Assembly (NCBI GenBank): GCA_963995505.1
Contig: OZ023186.1
Coordinates: 10,051,570-10,115,569 of the forward strand
Direction: 5' to 3'
DNA: 64,000 nt
From: Hypericum androsaemum
Lineage: Eukaryota > Streptophyta > Magnoliopsida > Malpighiales > Hypericaceae
Shown piece after piece: positions 24,501-35,959 of this stretch. Under the pieces are notes generated by a model that was not told the origin of the DNA, searched no databases, and saw nothing but the letters and a program-made list of their open reading frames with translations. The position numbers and the translations under genes were made by a program. Positions within the stretch are counted from its first letter, which is position 1. Each line of letters starts with the position of its first letter.

Positions 24501-25367
24501 CGCAGTATAGCATATGATGCCACCCACAAAGACGCTGACAAAAATAGTAGATTTTTCTATCAATTCTAATCCCTCCTTAGACATGGACATCTTTAACCGG
24601 TGTGATTCCTCTGAACATTTCCACCTTGGAGGAACAAAGCCACCTTGGAGGAACTCAATCTTCCAAATCATTCTCCATCCATCACCTTACACAAACTTGT
24701 GATAGGACTGATGAAGTGATGATCCTTATACCACTTATTCACCTCATAATAGCCATCTTTAGCTTCTTTTCACACCCTCCTATCTCTTTGCCCTCTCCAT
24801 CCAGTCATGGGATAAACTTCCTCAAAGAACAACACAGACCCCTCCATCTTCAATCACAAACACTACCTACCCCATTATAGTGGACTACACAAGCAGTTAA
24901 GAGAGTATGACATCAATCCCAAGTGAGTAAATGCCCTCCACTTAACTATGACGATAGTGGTGGGGACTTGTTAACTCAAAGGTGGTCTGAAGGATGTAAC
25001 TCGGGAACTAATAACTAAAACATTATCCTAAATTTAACAGGAAACAATTTTCTCAGACATGCACATCACTTTACCTAGGATATTTATAGTGACTATCTTC
25101 TAGCATAAACCTTGGATCAACAATGAAGAAATGAAAACTCATGTGAGGTTATGGAAGATATCACCCAACAACTCATATATATCAGAGGATGGAAGCATAT
25201 TGCACACCAAGAAGAGTATCAACTGACATCGCAATTAGGACAACGTTCCGACATGAACATAATACAAAAGCAAGTATAGAAACTATCATCAGAAGACAGC
25301 AAAAACCTAAGACCGAAGTCCAAAAGTTGCAGGCCAAGATACCATCAGTTCCAACTGGACTAAAAGC
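21534..25367. other. Long region without identified genes
   Basis: Between the small membrane-protein exons and the end of the FLX-like gene. No ORF has recognisable domains. It probably holds the promoter, first exon and a long intron of the minus-strand gene ending at 20898. Near 24090-24170 there is a short repeated TTTGGTAGAGAGAATGA-type block (three imperfect copies). Composition is less AT-rich than typical intergenic DNA here, consistent with intron or decayed sequence. Confidence 0.35.
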
Positions 25368-27478
25368 TTATATGTGCCCTTGACCTCTTTGTGTGTCATA
25401 AGTACCCCAATTTACAGGTCCAGCACCATACTGAGGATAACTTTCATTATTAGCTTGCGCCTGAAATAACCAAAAAGAAGTTAAAGCTTTTAATGGATGC
25501 AAAAGTTATGGGGAAATACAGGAAAAAGAAAGTTTGACAACCATACTGACTAACAACATATACTGAAATATATGAAGATGAACTTACTGGGGCCATGCCG
25601 TAGCCACCTGGGTAGGGATGTCCCACATGCCCCACTTCAGCATTTCCATAATTTGCATAAGCTGCTCCTGTAGCAGAATTAACAAACAATTATAGCCCCA
25701 AAATAGAATTACCAATAAACCATGTCTTCAGGGAAGGGTTTTTCTCTTGAAAGTAAGAGTTTAGCATTTGGCTTCATCTATAGGTAGGTGCGGATCAAAT
25801 AATAGTAGTAATGCAAAGTTTTATGAACAAACAGCTGGAAGAGAAAAAAAGAAGAAAAAGGAACCTTGCAGATTAAGCTCATAGGCAAGCGACCATTATG
25901 TATATTGACTACTGGATCACAAGAAAAATGTAATATGTAATACAGGTTAGCAAATTCAAAGCTGCAGCTGACCGAGTCAGATAAGGCCCTGGGACAGAAA
26001 CTACAAAAGACACGCTTGCAAGTAACTGAAAGAAATCCTCCTATCAGCTTCGTTTTTATCTTTATTTTTGAGATTCTTTTCTCCCTTTTTTCTCTAGAGG
26101 GTTCCATGGTTAACAGAGGAGGAGGGAAAGGGAATGGGGGTGTCGTTTGGTATTGATTTGGGTTCGTTCATTTGATTTTTTAAATTTTCCAGTTGAACCG
26201 AGTTGGGCCAAAGCAATCATACGTATGAACCACCTGGTCGGACTGGAAATCGGGCGGTTCGCATGTTCTCCAGGTTTTACATATAACCTGAGAGCCCTCC
26301 CGGTGGTGGTCAGACTGGTCAAACCATCGGTCCGACTGCATTTTTTAAAACACTAGTAATAAGTGACACGCACATGATATCATCTTAATGTGTACAGAGA
26401 TATTAATCATTGATACTATTTTTTCTCTGACTACCTAAAACACTTCCTCTTTCATTGATTTGTACAAATGAAGAATAGCAGATAGGGACCAAAACCAATA
26501 CCCGATCAAAATTCCACATAACTTAAATAAGCTTAAGCCTAAGAAAAACAAAAGTTACCTGGGTCCCCTACAGCAGAAGCAGTAACAGGATGACCTCTCT
26601 TATCAGAATTAGCGATCTCCGCACGGAGTTTTTCCAGTTCTCGAGCCATTGCTACCAATTTCTTCTCCATCGCAGCACCGTGCTCATAATTCTCAGCATA
26701 GCCTTTCTTTTCATACTCAATAGCAGTCCTAAAAAGAACCAAATACAACAAAGAAAAATTTAACGGACTAGACACCCAAATTGTTAGGCTTGTATCTATT
26801 TAAGCAAAAGCTTTTGGAAGACAGAGCTCAATAAATGTTTTAAAAGAACTCAACAACTCCAATGTATCGGTTAGGCACATGTGTCAGCATAACTGGGAAA
26901 ACAAGTTAGAACCAATCTCTATACCGTGCATGCTGCAATTCCTGCTTCATACTCTCAATCTCTGCCTTCAGTGCCGGGACTTGCTGCAAATCTGCATTGT
27001 ACCTAGCCAAGTCGACACTCATCACCTGCATCCGACTAGTTAACTCTTGCTTTACATCACTCAGCTCCTTAACATCCGAACGCACATGATGAACCTCATT
27101 CCTCATAGCCGCCACTCCATGGAGATCTACCTCCAGCCTCGAAGACTTCTCATACAACTCCCTCATCTGCGCATCCCTCTCCACGTGCAAACCGTCTGCG
27201 AAATGGGCCATCCGCTGCAACTCATGCTGCGCGACCTCCAGCTCCTGCTTCAGCGCCACGTGCGTAGCAGCCAATCTCTGGTTGTCCGCCAGAAGCCCCT
27301 GAATCTCTTGGTGCTGGGCAGCAAGACCTTCCTCTATCAACGCGGGGTGGGGAGGGAGCCGCCTCGGGTCGATCCCCCCGAAATGGGGCTCCCTGAATTC
27401 ATCCAGGAGCGCCGGGTGGGGCCCGAGCCCTCTAGCCAAGTGCGAGTCGTGCATGGCGCGAGGCGGCACGCCTTTCAT
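25368..27478 (-). CDS. FLX-like (FLOWERING LOCUS C EXPRESSOR-like) coiled-coil protein
   Basis: Four minus-strand exons: 27478-26925, 26728-26559, 25667-25588 and 25460-25368, all GT/AG, joining in phase to 298 residues. The N terminus is Gly/Pro/His-rich ([25 protein letters not shown]). Residues about 50-240 form a long coiled coil ([20 protein letters not shown], then heptads to [13 protein letters not shown]). The C-terminal tail is Gly/Tyr/Pro-rich ([21 protein letters not shown]). This is the architecture and length of FLX/FLXL proteins; in Arabidopsis FLX works with FRIGIDA in activating FLC. Which paralogue this is cannot be told. The upstream in-frame SGRNHGPP sequence resembles the usual family start but is preceded by TTG, not ATG, so I start at the first in-frame Met (MKGVPPRAM). 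A probable 5' UTR donor lies near 27620. Confidence 0.85.
26125..26357. repeat. hAT-like repeat fragment in intron 2 of the FLX-like gene
   Basis: GGTCGGACTGG, GGTGGTCAGACTGGTCAAACC and TTTTTTAAAACACTAG motifs resemble the 18803-19276 element. It lies inside the 891-bp intron between 26559 and 25667. One terminus is unclear, so this may be a truncated copy. Confidence 0.45.
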
Positions 27479-27699
27479 CGGATTCGGAGGGCCGTGATTC
27501 CGCCCAGACAATTGAACCAAAACACTACACAAGATGCACAACGAAGACGGTTCAGCATGAAACCCTAAAAGTCAATGCCCTAGAAACATAGCAAATTGAG
27601 AAGTGAGAAATTACTGACCTTTCCGGAATCGAGGAATGAAGAAACCTAATCGAGAGTTCTAGGGTGAAGCTCGATGCGGGGAAACCATTTCTGATTGCT

Positions 27700-29408
27700 C
27701 CACCGGAGTTTGTGTTGATCAAACCCTAACCAACGTTTTAATTAGGAATTTCGATTATCGGAGCAATTTGGTTTAATAAAACGGGCAAATTATTTTTGGG
27801 GTCTGGTAATATTGCTGGCTGTATACCTCATTTTTCGAAAATAATTTTCTAATCGATTGTGTTTTATTTTATTTTATTTTTGTTTTCTTGTTAAGGTTAA
27901 TTTATTTTTACACAAAAAAAATTGGGATTAAGTTTTGAATTCAAGTAAATAAAAGAAATATTATTGAAAAAACTTTCCTAAAATAATCTGAATCTAGAGT
28001 TTTAAAAAAATTAACTTAAAACTTCATTTTATTCCAATGACTTCATTAATAAGGTTGGCATTACCTTAATTTATTACGTGTTATAATTGAAACAATTGAA
28101 TTAAAATATGTCAATAAAATTGAATATTATTATAATACATTCAATAAGTTGTGCATTTTAAAAATTAATTTGATACTTAAATGTGAAAATTTAATAAAAT
28201 TCTCGTGGTAATCACTTAGTTTATCTTAGAGAATTAGTGCAAGTGTTAATTTTTTTTACTATTATTAGGAAAATCTCAATTTCGGGACTTTGTTGAAATG
28301 TACAAATATTTGGAGCCCCACCACCAAATAGGTCCCAGCTATAATCGATTTTGTATACTTAAGATTCATCCAAAACAATCAGCTCATATATTGAAGAGAT
28401 GGCTCAGCTAATAAATGGATGCCAACTAATATCAATCAGCATGGAACTATTGACAAATCCATAATTCATACACTGTTTTGTCATATTTTTTTATAAGTAA
28501 GATTTTCATTTCACCATAATAAATAATTACATACCTACACTCATGAATATGAGATTGTACCCAAAGTTCCCATTAAAATCCTATCGTAATAGAACCAATA
28601 GAAAACTCACGACACAGAAAAATAATATACTTTGGAAAGCTCCATAAATGAACAATTATGAATGTTGAAGATGCTTTGCTTCGCTATAAGGGGACGGGCG
28701 TGTTGATGCTCATCATGTAACTGAAAATATGTCATACAAGCTCAAGTTCTTATTAATGTCCTAAAATCCTAGTTAATTCTTCGTTTGTTAAGAGTTGAAA
28801 TGCATCTTATTTTGTAATTGATTGGAAAACATAATTTTTTTGGAATAAAGTTATTTATAAAAAAAAAGGAGAAGTTTTTGGTTGATATTATACGGATAAA
28901 TTATTGGATCAACTAATCTAGATAAGACCTAGCAAGAGTTTTTAAACTAATATTTAATATTATTATGTTTCGAGTGATTCAAATTCGAAATCTATTAGTT
29001 AAAGTTAGAACAACTTTCTAATAAAATTTTTTTGTAAATAACTTACTTGTAAGTTTTTTTAGATCCAATAACTTTCTTGTAAATTGATTTAAATATTTGT
29101 TGGTTATTTGATCATACATTTGACTATTTCAACCCTGTACAGAACTTAAATTAGATCACATCCATAATTGCCACCATGTTTCCCCCGTGAGACGATCTTA
29201 ATTAACGGACAGTACACAGGATGGGAGAGGAATTGCACAACGGCTAGATAACTGTTAAGCCGGTGAAACTCACGGGAAGCCCAATATGCAAATAGCCCAA
29301 ATTGACCTCTCCAAATAGCTACACCATCCACTTGAGATCTGCCCTAGTAAAAAAAAAAAGAAAAAAAGAAAACGTAGTGAAAGGTTTAGTTGCTTCCTAT
29401 TATTGGCT
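27700..29408. other. AT-rich intergenic region between divergent genes
   Basis: Lies between the minus-strand FLX-like gene and the plus-strand gene at 29409, so it should hold both promoters. Very AT-rich with many poly-T tracts, and no ORF or repeat recognised. An A-rich purine tract occurs at 29349-29373, near the probable leader of the downstream gene. Confidence 0.45.
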
Positions 29409-30359
29409 ATGGACGAGGCATTGTGGAGTGTGGAGGAAAAGTTGAAGCTCACTACCCAAGAAGCCATTCTCTTGCTGGTTTGTTCTGCCTTTGCGGTGAT
29501 TGGGCTGTGCACCTTGGCTATGTTAAGGAGGAAAGCCCAAAGAAAGGAGAATGCGGTTAGCCCAGGGCCGGACCCGGATGGGGTCGATCCAGGAACAATA
29601 AGGCAGCCCGAGCCCAGTTCGAACTGGGTTACGGTAAGGATGGTGTTGATGGGATCGGCTAGGTGGAGTGGAGGAAGTAAATGGGAAGACGGCCGAGGTG
29701 TCGGGAATCGGGATAAACTCCGGCCGCCGGTGGTGCCGCCACGGCAGACTCCACAGGCATTTCTTGGGTTAGAAAGGTGTGTGTCCAATCTGCGACAGCA
29801 TAGTCATTGCTCGGTTTCTCCCGTGTGGCAGAGGCCCATTCTCATGGGTGAGAAATGTGAACTCCCAAGGTTTAGTGGTCTTATTCTCTATGACGAAAGA
29901 GGCCGACTCTTGGATCAGTCGCTGACATCATCTCTGAAGGAGCATAATCTTGAGGTATACATTGTAATCCTTAAATTTCCACAAAAAAATGTTGACGTTA
30001 TTACGTTAGTACATTTGTAACTACAAATGTAAGAGCCCTTTTTGTCAAAATGGAAGAGCCATTTTCTCACGTGATCTACTGGTAGTCTCGCAATTGGTGG
30101 CGTGTACTAATATGCAATGATAAAAATATTGCTTGAATTTTAACTTAAATGATGACTAGTGTTGGGATTTTTTTTTTTACTTCAGTTTTCTCTGCAGTTT
30201 AAATAGATAAATTTCCATTGTGAGTTTGTAGAAAAATTTCCATTTGGAGATAAATTTTCAATTAATTTTTTTATTATTCTGAAAATATGTTTCTGTCTTC
30301 TTGAGCAGGAAGAACATGTGGCTGCTCTCACAAGAACGACGCTGCAGGATTTGTTTTAG
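29409..30359 (+). CDS. Conserved plant protein of unknown function, one N-terminal membrane helix
   Basis: Two exons, 29409-29954 and 30309-30359, with donor GAG|GTATAC and acceptor TTGAGCAG|GAA, giving 198 residues. Residues about 17-40 (AILLLVCSAFAVIGLCTLAM) form a transmembrane helix or signal anchor followed by a basic RRKAQRK stretch, suggesting an N-out/C-in or anchored topology. Residues about 138-165 contain VWQRPILMGEKCELPRFSGL and ILYDERG, a block I recognise as conserved in plant hypothetical proteins without a known role. The C terminus is EEHVAALTRTTLQDLF. The first in-frame ATG at 29409 precedes the helix directly. The splice model is supported by phase and by the tail motif. 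No function assigned. Confidence 0.75.
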
Positions 30360-31110
30360 TTATGTTCCTCAAATATTTTGCTGAGAGAATAACATATTGT
30401 TTTGAGGCACATTTCCAGTGGCAAATGAAAGTAATCCGATATTTACTCATCCAAGAAAAAAAAAGACCGTAGCGGTGGTCCTTTCGGTTCAATAAAAATC
30501 CAGGCACAAAAAAAATTACTGATAGAGGTGATGGAGTTACCTGATTTTAACATCTTTTTCCTTTTAATTTTTTTATTAATCGAAGTTCACAAAAACATTT
30601 ACTAAATAATAGGTTTAGTTAGTAGATATCCCTTCAATGGAAGAACTCATTCCATCAGTCTTCACTCCCCTAATCTTTTGGCTGAGAGAATTAAAGGCAT
30701 TATTGTGGAGATTAAATAAAGTGAACAAAATCTATTTATCCAGGTTGTGCCCACGATTTCATAATGGCTCAAGGCCGCTCCCCTTCCCTAGACAGATGGG
30801 TTCCCCTCTCTCACTCTGCATGGTCCAACATTAAGACGGATGCTGGCTTAATTGCGGACGGCTATGGTCACCTGCGTGCGGTGGCCAGACGGTGAAGGCA
30901 ACTTCTTCCATCACTGAAAATCGTAATTTTTCAAACTCTGGTATTTAGAGTCGAGTACTATAGCCGACTCTCTCAATAATCTCTTTTGTAATCTTAAGAT
31001 TTGAACCCAAGACTTCCGCGAACAACGTGAGTCAAATAGGAAGTGAGTTTTTGGAGTTTTCTGTTCCAGCCCGCAGCAGCTAGTTGCGTTGTGGCGGTTG
31101 GCGTTTGTCA
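30360..31110. other. Intergenic spacer
   Basis: 3' flank of the gene ending at 30359, then mixed sequence with no domain-bearing ORF. It grades into retroelement-derived sequence from about 31080. Confidence 0.4.
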
Positions 31111-31121
31111 AGGTTTCCTAG

Positions 31122-31250
31122 GCTCTATGGTCTGCACGGAATAAACGAATTTTCGAGCAGGTGTCTTGCTCACCGCGGTCGGTTCTAGCAATTGCTTGGG
31201 CTTTGGTATCGGAGGTCTCCTCTATGGACATCGGGTGTATCTACAACTCT
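31122..31250 (+). pseudogene. LINE (non-LTR retrotransposon) fragment
   Basis: An open stretch reads ALWSARNKRIFEQVSCSPRS then VLAIAWALVSE, matching the W-x-x-RN-x-x-F linker between the RT zinc-binding and RNase H regions of plant L1-type LINE polyproteins. Nothing else of the polyprotein is recognisable, so this is a small relic. Confidence 0.45.
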
Positions 31251-31898
31251 CAAGAAGATTTATTGGTCCCGAGTTCTTTAGGAGTTCGGGGAAGGTCAGT
31301 TAGGCTCCTTTGTAGTCTTAGAATCAGATTTGTGATTCGATTTGATTTATTAAAAAATTTATTTGGTTTGATCAAAATTTGATTATTCAAAAATTTGATT
31401 CGAGATCGTCCAGAGATGAATTGAATATAGTTCAAAAATTTTAAAATTTGTCAAACCGATTAATTCGATTAGAATTTCTCTGTAATATGTAAAAAATTAG
31501 CTATTTAAATACTATAAAGATCTCCTTCCATTCTTCAAAATTTACACACCTGCCTAGGCTACATTAAACCAACAATCTAGATATTAGTTAGTATGGTGAC
31601 ATCGATGTTATATAAGACGACACGCAATCCACTCTCACATCAGACTGATCAACTACTCGTGTCCTTCTGTTTGTTTTTTGACCAAGAATATATTTTTTAT
31701 GTCGGATGATTTCTGAATCTATTAGATCAATTAATTAAAATTAAAATAATTTTTAAATAAATATTTAATATTGTTGTATTATCAAATATTTAAACTCAAA
31801 ATTTCTTGATAAAAATAAAATAATATATTCATCGATTGATCTAATTACTCATTTGTCCAGACGAATGATATCTTTACACAAAATTTATGTGTCATTAT
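31251..31898. other. AT-rich spacer
   Basis: Contains a low-complexity GATTTGATT/AAAATTTGATT tract (about 31320-31450). No gene seen. Confidence 0.4.
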
Positions 31899-32463
31899 TG
31901 TTGGAGAGAAAGGTGGTAGAACGTCAAGACTACTCGAGACGGATCCAGAATGGTCCTCCCAATGCCGGCCTGACGAAGAAGGAAAAAAAAATAGGCAAGG
32001 AAAAAGATACGAGAGCAAAAGAGCAATAGGGTTTGTTGTGTGTGATTTGTGATGATCTTTTCCCTTACTCAAGCTCTCTTTATATAGAGAAGCATAACTT
32101 AGCCTCGACCAAATATAAGAAAACCTAGGTCGTGTCCAATATAGGAAATCCCCGCTTAGACCGTATCTAATATTAAAAAAACCTTACCTAGGCCTTATCA
32201 GGACAACCTTACTTAGGCTATGTCCAATATAAGACGGCCTTACTTAGGTCATGTCCAATATAAGAAAATCGAGTCTAATATAGGACAACTCAACCTAATG
32301 TAGGAAAATCTTCGTCTTCTCGAGCCCATCCAATCTTCCGAGTCCTTGTGTGTACGACCTCTTCCACTTTGGCCTCCCATTAACTTGAAATGCCGGTTCA
32401 AATATCCGCTTGACAATAAACTAAAACGAGCCGAATACTCGCCCGAAGCAACCAAACGTGACC
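31899..32463 (-). mobile_element. Truncated Gypsy LTR
   Basis: Begins TGTTGGAGAGAAAGG and continues CTCGAGACGGATCCAGAATGG. This start is shared with LTR ends at 37695 (TGTTGCAGG...CTCGAGACGGATGCAGAATGG) and 40370 (TGTTATGGGG...CTCGAGACAG). A TATA-like CTTTATATAGAGAAG lies at about 32090, followed by degenerate repeats of TAGG(T/C)C(A/G)TGTCCAATATAAGA. The element would read on the minus strand. It ends abruptly at the LTR-like block beginning 32464. Confidence 0.6.
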
Positions 32464-33970
32464 TGATGAGTGTGAAAACACTCGATCATCTATGTATATT
32501 TTAGTGTTGGTTTTCTATTATTTCCATTATTTTTAGTATTTTTGTTTGTTATGTATTGATGTAGTGTTATATATCGTGCTTTGAATGTTTTAGTGTAGTT
32601 TTTGTGATTTTCATTACGTTTCGTTCGTGTTTATTGCTAGGAGACTTTTTGGACCGTACGAGGAGGATATTGGTGCACCTTGGATCGTGTCAAAGGCGAT
32701 TGGATCAGCCGTGAAGAATGGTGCAAGATCGGGACCTCGATGACATTGGGCAAGACTGACCTCGAGTAACTCAAATGAAGATAACTTTTGCATACAAAGT
32801 TCGATGGAGACGAGTGAGGCAATTCTAGAAAGAAGATATATGAAGCTACAACTTTGTCTCTAATGATCTTCTTTCAATTTGAAGTCTAAGAGGGTAAAAA
32901 ATGTGTCCAAAATCATGCTTTAAATCTGTGAACTTGTCAAGCCGAATTGGGCCGGAATTCATGAACCATTTTGGGCCCATTTTGGGCTTGTCCATGGCTT
33001 TACATGGCTGGAGCTTTAGGAGTAGTATAGTTATTTTTGACTTTGGAAGAGTTGTATATATAGCCTTCCTTGGCTTAACTCTTAGACAACTTAGATATTT
33101 TAGCTAAAATCACTCACCCACTCCACTATCTCTCTCTTTTGGAAGAAAACTTGGCTCACCATTGTTGAAGCTTGTAGAGAACTTGAAGGAGAACTTTTGG
33201 AAGCTTTGAATATCATCTTAAACTTTCTTTAACCCTCTCTTTTATGTTCATGGTTTACTTGCTTCATTCAATGGATGTGTTTAGTTGTGTAGTTGATATG
33301 TGTGAGTAGTTGATTAGTGGGTTTGGTGCCTTGATGGCATCTACTTAGCCTATAGTTTAGTGGGTTTGGTGCCTTGATGGCATCTACTTAGCCTATAGTT
33401 TAGTGGGGTTAAAATGCTAAGGTTTATGGACTAGTTAATGAGTTTAATACTTAATCTTGCTTGATCACCTTGATTATGAACTTAATTAATTCTAATCGTC
33501 AGGAGGAGTTAGGATTAATAGATCATTTAACTAGTTAATTAGTTGCCTTTTGATGAGGGATCTCATTAGGTGGTTAGTTGTCCAATGTGTGATAGTTATA
33601 ATTGGTAATTAGTTAGATTAGATAGCTAATTAGTCATGGGAGTACATTAGTTTAACTAAGTTTAATTAATGATTGATTTAGACTAATTAATGACAGGAGT
33701 GTTGATTAGTTACTTTAGAAACACCCGGACCATAACACGAACTTAATAAACCCCATAGGCCATTTGGTTATCTAGGTGTCATTGGTACCAAGCCCACTCT
33801 TTCCTTTATTGTTAAAATCATCTTCTAGTTTAGTCGTTCTAGTAACCAACTCGTGTTTGGAATTGACAAATCTATTACTTGTAGTCCTAAACTAGTGGTC
33901 GAGTCATATTTGTGGCCTAGAACTTAGTCCTTGTGGGACGACAATTCTTTACTTACTCTTCATTGCAAAG
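32464..33970 (+). mobile_element. LTR-like sequence, probable Gypsy (Tat/Athila-type) solo or truncated LTR
   Basis: Starts TGATGAGTGTGAAAACACTC, closely resembling the start of the better defined LTR at 35960 (TGATGAGCGTGTAAGTGCTC). It contains a TATA-like GTATATATAG near 33053 and a tail reading GTGGGACGACAATTCTTTAC, typical of large plant Gypsy LTRs. I could not define its 3' end or a target duplication. Confidence 0.5.
33314..33399. repeat. 43-bp perfect tandem duplication
   Basis: TTAGTGGGTTTGGTGCCTTG and the following bases to TATAGT occur twice head-to-tail with a period of 43 bp, inside the LTR-like sequence. Confidence 0.9.
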
Positions 33971-33974
33971 AGGC

Positions 33975-35215
33975 GTGAAAATCCTTCCTTGAAGTCCAAA
34001 GTGCACCCAGGCAGGTCCAATCGCCTATACCTTTGGAGGCGAGTCCAACCGCCTACCCCCTTGGAGGCGAGTCCAACCACATGCAGACATCTAGGCAGGT
34101 CTGAAACAAGGCGGGTGGAATTATGCGGTCGAGATCAGGTGGGTCAGGACCTGGTGGGCGAAACCATCCGGGTCAGACCAGAACGGGCAAACCAGGTGAG
34201 CGAACATCAAGAGAGAGAAACCAACCAGGTCATAGCCCGATGGGCAAACCAGGCGGGCAAATGTCAAAAGGGTCAAGGTAGACTCCGGTGGGGAAACTAG
34301 ACTGGTGAACTTCAAGATGACAAAACCAACCGGGTAAGATCCTGGTAGGCAAACCAGAGGGCAAACATCAAGAGGGAGAAACCAATCGGGCAAGACCCCG
34401 ATGGGAAAACCAGGCAAGCACACATCAAGAGGGTGAAACCAACCGGGCTAGGCGGCAAGACCGACAACAAACGTCCAGGCGATTCCAATATTTACGGGAA
34501 CCAACTGGGTCCAATCTAGATGCGAACCTACCAGGGCCGACCTAGACAGGAACTAACTGGGTCTATCCTAGGCAAAAACCAACTGGGTCCGACCAAGACA
34601 GGAACTAACTGGGTCTGACCTAGGTGGATCCAAGCTAGGGGGGCTTACCTTCCCCCAACCGGAGGTGACCAGCCAACCCGAGGTGTATCCACAACGTTGA
34701 AATTATTTTGTACCTTAACAATGTCGGGAAGCTCGATAACCAAGTGGGCTGCTTGATGGCCAAGCCCCTGGTGGGCTGCTCGATGAGCAGTCCTTGAGGA
34801 TATCTCTACCAAACTTCGAGACCGGAAGCGGTCTTTACTAAGCTCGAGACCTAAAGAGGTCTTTATCGAACTTGGAAATCCAAGATGTGTCGACATTGTC
34901 GGATAATGTCGACAATACCAACCGAAGATCGAGCCCGTCTTAATACCTACAGAATGTCGAGTTCGTCTCAATGCCAAACTGAGGCCGGGTCCATCTCGAT
35001 GCCAAGCGAAGACTGGGTCCATCTCGATGACAATCCAAGACAGGGTTGCCTAAGCCTTGACCCAAGGTGGGTCATCTAGAGGCGATCTCGCAAGATGAAG
35101 GACTAACACTTATTAATTTATAAAGACTGCTTTCTTTTATTTTCAGTAAACAACGGTATACCGTGCATTTAAAAGTAGATTATTTATCACCTTATCAAAA
35201 GGGGGCAACTATCTT
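33975..35215. mobile_element. Degenerate Gypsy-derived tandem-repeat region
   Basis: From about 34100 to 34450 there are imperfect ~60-bp repeats built on AAACCAACCGGG, GGGCAAACCAGG and CATCAAGAGGG. From 34490 to 34630 shorter units use AACTAACTGGGTCTGACCTA. At the end, ATCAAAAGGGGGCAAC (about 35196-35211) looks like a polypurine tract. There is no intact ORF. It probably derives from the non-coding 3' part or LTR of a Gypsy element. Confidence 0.45.
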
Positions 35216-35947
35216 CGTCATTTCAATTTTTGCAGTACAATTGACATCATTAACATAATTAACTTCTATGTCGATAGAAATAAACATGCAAAACCTTTTG
35301 AAAAATTGAAAAACAAAGTAAAAAATATATAATAAAAATCTATAAATTTGATAAAATAAGAAAGTTGAAAAATTAAAAATACAATGATATGGCCGGCCTA
35401 ATCCTCACCCTTTAATGGTATTAATCATCATATATGTTTACCTTTTTCATTTATTCATCTCTCTCGTTCAACTATTGATGATCGTGACTTGGTCCTAACT
35501 CTCACCATGTAATCTGTACGGATCATCTGAAGTGGTTATATCCCTCTGCTGACCACTTTTAAAACTCTTCATCATGAAATGTTAACTTCTTGTTAATTTG
35601 TATTCCTCCATCAAATGTTTACACCAAATGTGCCATAGGCACAAATCGACAAATGTGTTCACGTGAATTGGTCAGCCAATTGACTTACAACTGGCCCAGA
35701 TGCAACCATAGAAAGAAACCAAGAAGGCTACAAGGAAAATGGGCCAAGACAGGGAAGTGGAGACCCGGATCAAGACACCGGGCCCATCTTAATTGGGAGA
35801 ATAATATTGGGAGGGGGAAGTTTTGAATTTTCTTAAAGTTATCAACAAAACCGAAATTGGGTTAGGTTCATAAAATCGTTGTTAATAATTTTGCAATGGT
35901 ACATTTAGGAGAACAATTAGGCAAAAAGACCTATGTTTATTTAATTT
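35216..35947. other. Spacer between Gypsy remnants
   Basis: Mixed AT-rich sequence. No gene or repeat recognised beyond short open frames without motifs. Confidence 0.4.
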
Positions 35948-35959
35948 AGTGCATGTAAT

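Noticed and set aside
20921..27541. Possibility that the 20898-21467 exons are extra 3' exons of the FLX-like gene
   Set aside because: The FLX-like reading frame ends in a normal stop at 25368 with a typical family tail, and the membrane segment does not fit that family.
33989..34423. Overlapping ~100-codon ORFs on both strands
   Set aside because: They arise from the degenerate tandem repeat of the Gypsy remnant, which keeps frames open by chance.
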